Assembly (NCBI GenBank): GCA_963691655.1
Contig: OY829328.1
Coordinates: forward strand, 6,538,204-6,602,203
Reading direction: 5' to 3'
DNA length: 64,000 nucleotides
From: Toxonevra muliebris
Taxonomy: Eukaryota > Arthropoda > Insecta > Diptera > Pallopteridae
Part shown: positions 61,601 to 64,000 of the stretch, piece after piece
How positions within the stretch are numbered: position 1 is the first letter of the stretch
How the letters are laid out: every line of letters begins with the position of its first letter
Notes under the pieces: model-generated
Databases searched by the model: none
The model's input: only the letters and a program-made list of their open reading frames with translations
Told to the model about the DNA's origin: nothing
Made by a program: the position numbers and the translations under genes

Positions 61601-64000
61601 AACGTACACACATATCCCCTACTCTATTGTTTTAGGGTAACGACCGCCAATACGTATCGAATGCTTGGTATTGGAAACCAAAGTTTTCCACTTCGATAAA
61701 GAATACCTCAAAGTAGAGAGTTAGCTTTTTGGATTGTGCATTACGGGGTATTTAAATTTAGAAAAATTTAGACTAAAGATATCATAAAAAGGACTAATTC
61801 GAATCGCAAATGTGTCTGCGTTTCAAAGTTTCTGCGTAAGTGGGGATGTCAATGCTTAAGACTCACAAATATTTAGAAGAAAAGTTTTATCATTTGAATT
61901 GAACAAAGGCAGTTTGTTTGGAAACCTAAGCTGATGGATTCTATATGCATTTTAATTAAGTAAAAGTTGTTTTCTTCCGGTATATTTTAGAAGCAATATC
62001 TTCTAAAGTTTTTTCCCTACTGAAGTAAGTAAACATCGATACTTACTCGGTTATACTAGTTCCTGAAGAGTATATACAAAGGTTCGGGGTGCCTGCGTGC
62101 TGGGTACTGCGAACGAGTTTCGTTTACACATTAGATTGTCTTTTTTTTTAAGTGAAACTTCTTTTCTCTTGTCCTAGAGTAAAACCAACCTGATGTGACG
62201 TCGCGCGTAAGTTTGCAATGCGACATAATTTTGTCGAGCAATATGCATGAGGGGCTAAATATCAATATTCTGTAACTGAATTCACGAGCAAACTATATAA
62301 CAAACGATTCATAAATAGTTTTAATTCAATATAACATATTAATTACACATACACACACGCCTATGGCAGAAAGAACAATGTGTAGCGTCGCCATCTCAAA
62401 GTTTATGACAGTTATACATGAAGATGTCGCACACAAAAAGAGTTCGTCTACAATTGTCATTGACATTACCGGTACAGAGTTGCAATTTTTGTTCTAGCAT
62501 TAATCCCAAACAAAAAATTGGTTGTGTATTAACGAACACAAGGCAGAAGTGAAACTGCTTGTGAACTGAACGAAACACAAGCAAATGAAATTAAAAAACA
62601 CAAGCCAATGAAGTAAAAAATTTAGCGATTGAAAAATTTCATTTGCTTGTGTTTCGTTTAGTTCACAAGAAGTTTCACTTCTGCCTTGTATTCGTTAATA
62701 CACAACAACGTTTTCAAAGTCGGTCCTCAAGATTTCTCGAGGACCGCTTGAGCACTTGAAGCTTAAATTTGCTACACATATCTTAAATTAAATAAACTGG
62801 CGATGAACAAGATATTTTTATTTCCTATGCGTAAATCTGCTTATAAAAAAATTTAATTGAAATTAATTTTTTCCAAGCAAAAATCGCTTCATTCATCGGA
62901 CAGATTAGATAAATAATTAACTAATGAGAGATTTTTTTTCTATCATATGATTTATTTTCGAGTTAACATGCTCTCCGCAAAACACCTGAAAAAACTCTTG
63001 AACTACAAAAAATTCACTTAAACTAAAAAACTTTAAAAGGTTATGTATATCTTTTAAAAGAAAACTAACTTCGGAAAAATCAGCGAGGGCTTTATTTCTC
63101 TATAACAATATTTTCGACCTATTTTGGTTGTTTTCAGGTCGGATTCCATGACCTTTAAATTGTTGCACAAAGTTGCACATATCTTCAAGAAAAATTCTTG
63201 GGAAAACATGTTTTTTGTTTGTGTCTTCTAAGTGGACATCCCCCCTTAAGTATGCGCACAAAAATTCTATTGTAGTTCTCCTTCTCTATAATGCTAAAAT
63301 TCTTAAAAATATCTATTTGTTTTATTTATTTTTCCAGTTAATTGCAATTGTAGCAATCGTCGCTGTTGCACTAAGTGCAGATGCCTTACCCGAGGAATGG
63401 ATTATTCCACTCTATATTATATTCGTATTGGTTATAGTATTCGCTTTGTTGGGATGTTTTGCTGCAGTACGTGAATCCATATGCCTAACAGTGACGGTAA
63501 GTGCAATGAAAATTATTAAAATATAAATATTATACATACATAAATTTCTGAAACAAAATAAACATTTTTCTTCGCTTTCAAATAGTGTGCTGTGTTTCTG
63601 CTACTCTTGGCCATTTTACAAATAACACTCACTTGCATCATTTTAAATGCTCGTGGCAAGGAAAGTGGCATTGACGAGGTGGAGGATGCATGGAATCGCA
63701 AAGAAATGGATTTTTTGCAATCGGAACATAAATGCTGCGGCAAGGATAGTGCACAAGATTATATATTACTTCATATGAAAATACCCAATAGTTGCTATTT
63801 AAATGTTTTCAAGTCTGGAAATAATGAAGATTTTTTCAAAGTCGGTTGCAACTCTAAAGTACAGAGTGATAATGATGTGGTAACAACAAATAGCGCTATT
63901 GCTTCGTGGATATTTATTGCATTTGAGGTAAATGCGAGTATATATTTTTATAACAAATTATTTGTTTGATTAATTGATTCGTTTTCTTTTCTAGGTATTG
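58639..64000 (+). CDS. Tetraspanin G (Tsp42E-type), partial at window end
   Basis: Exons: 58639-58698, 63338-63496, 63586-63927, and the start of the next at 63995 (acceptor TTTTCTAG, then Val-Leu), cut by the window edge. All junctions are phase 0. The protein starts MGCATTTVK; TM1 about residues 10-32, a short EC1 (SADALPEEW), TM2 about 41-62 ending LLGCFAA, TM3 about 74-93, large loop with HKCCG (CCG 123-125), PNSCY and GC (four cysteines), and TM4 beginning near 178. The third exon is 342 nt and covers what is two exons in all six neighbours, so the intron before the CCG exon is absent. The missing tail should be about 25-30 residues. Intron 1 (4.6 kb) carries a piggyBac-type remnant and a 72-bp-arm hairpin. 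Confidence 0.92.
58699..60690 (+). other. First part of intron 1 of gene G, nothing recognised
   Basis: AT-rich intronic DNA with short open frames lacking domains. Confidence 0.4.
60870..61340 (-). pseudogene. piggyBac-type transposase remnant
   Basis: Minus strand from about 61340 down. PCKNITVDERLISFRGRCQF (about 61310-61250) is the first catalytic Asp block of piggyBac transposases (NI-x-VDE-x-LI-x-FRGR). Next come TTIVQYIPKKFK-like and then an open frame 61059-60877 with PKIIRFYNSIKFGLDTIDRL and YTCERETN-x-W, the YN-x-x-K-x-GVD-x-x-D block. Stops and frameshifts intervene. It lies antisense in intron 1 of gene G. Confidence 0.82.
61400..62520 (+). other. Middle of intron 1 of gene G
   Basis: AT-rich; may include an unrecognisable N-terminal part of the piggyBac remnant. 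No other feature. Confidence 0.35.
62521..62706. repeat. Near-perfect 72-bp-arm hairpin in intron 1 of gene G
   Basis: 62521-62592 and 62635-62706 are reverse complements with three mismatches over 72 positions by my count. A 42-nt AT-rich loop separates them. Arms carry GTGTATTAACGAA and GGCAGAAGTGAAAC. It could be a very short fold-back transposon or, if transcribed, a long hairpin RNA. Confidence 0.85.
62710..63337 (+). other. End of intron 1 of gene G, nothing recognised
   Basis: AT-rich intronic DNA ending in a TTATTTTTCCAG acceptor. Confidence 0.45.

Overview
This is a piece of a fly (dipteran) nuclear genome. It is AT-rich, its genes are split by GT-AG introns, and it is crowded with decayed transposons. 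Seven tetraspanin genes (A to G below) lie head to tail on the + strand. Their ~214-227 aa length, their five-exon phase-0 layout, the LxCCG / SCC / GC loop cysteines and frequent MGCAT-type N-termini match the clustered Tsp42E family of Drosophila. The species cannot be named from the sequence; a schizophoran fly other than Drosophila melanogaster is my inference.

Layout: A 2419-8394; B 11050-13564; C 19757-22714; D 31467-33630; E 37892-43362; F 47752-52583; G 58639 to beyond the window end. Each gene opens with a 20-21-codon exon (start of TM1), then a long first intron (1.2-4.7 kb), then three or four exons packed into about 0.6-1.2 kb. Every splice junction read here is phase 0. D and E are tandem duplicates (130 of 214 aligned residues identical by my count). 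F resembles, from memory, Drosophila Tsp42El. G has lost the intron before its CCG exon. C has no cysteine outside its large extracellular loop.

Nearly everything else is repeat-derived. Remnants with protein similarity: four LINE fragments (reverse transcriptase and/or RNase H with the C-terminal Cys/His motif), two Tc1/mariner-type transposases, a fragment of another IS630/mariner-type transposase, a pogo/Tigger-type transposase and a piggyBac-type transposase. Non-autonomous elements recognised by inverted ends and target duplications include five hAT-like elements, a TTAA-flanked MITE, several fold-back elements and a tRNA-Glu-derived SINE-like family. Initiator plus DPE core promoters at exact +28 spacing are visible for B and E, and a degenerate version for D.

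Tetraspanins are four-pass membrane organisers. What this locus shows is a family that expanded by tandem duplication while its first introns and spacers accumulated mobile DNA. I saw no rRNA gene, no intact tRNA gene, no CRISPR array, and no protein-coding gene other than the tetraspanins and transposon remnants.
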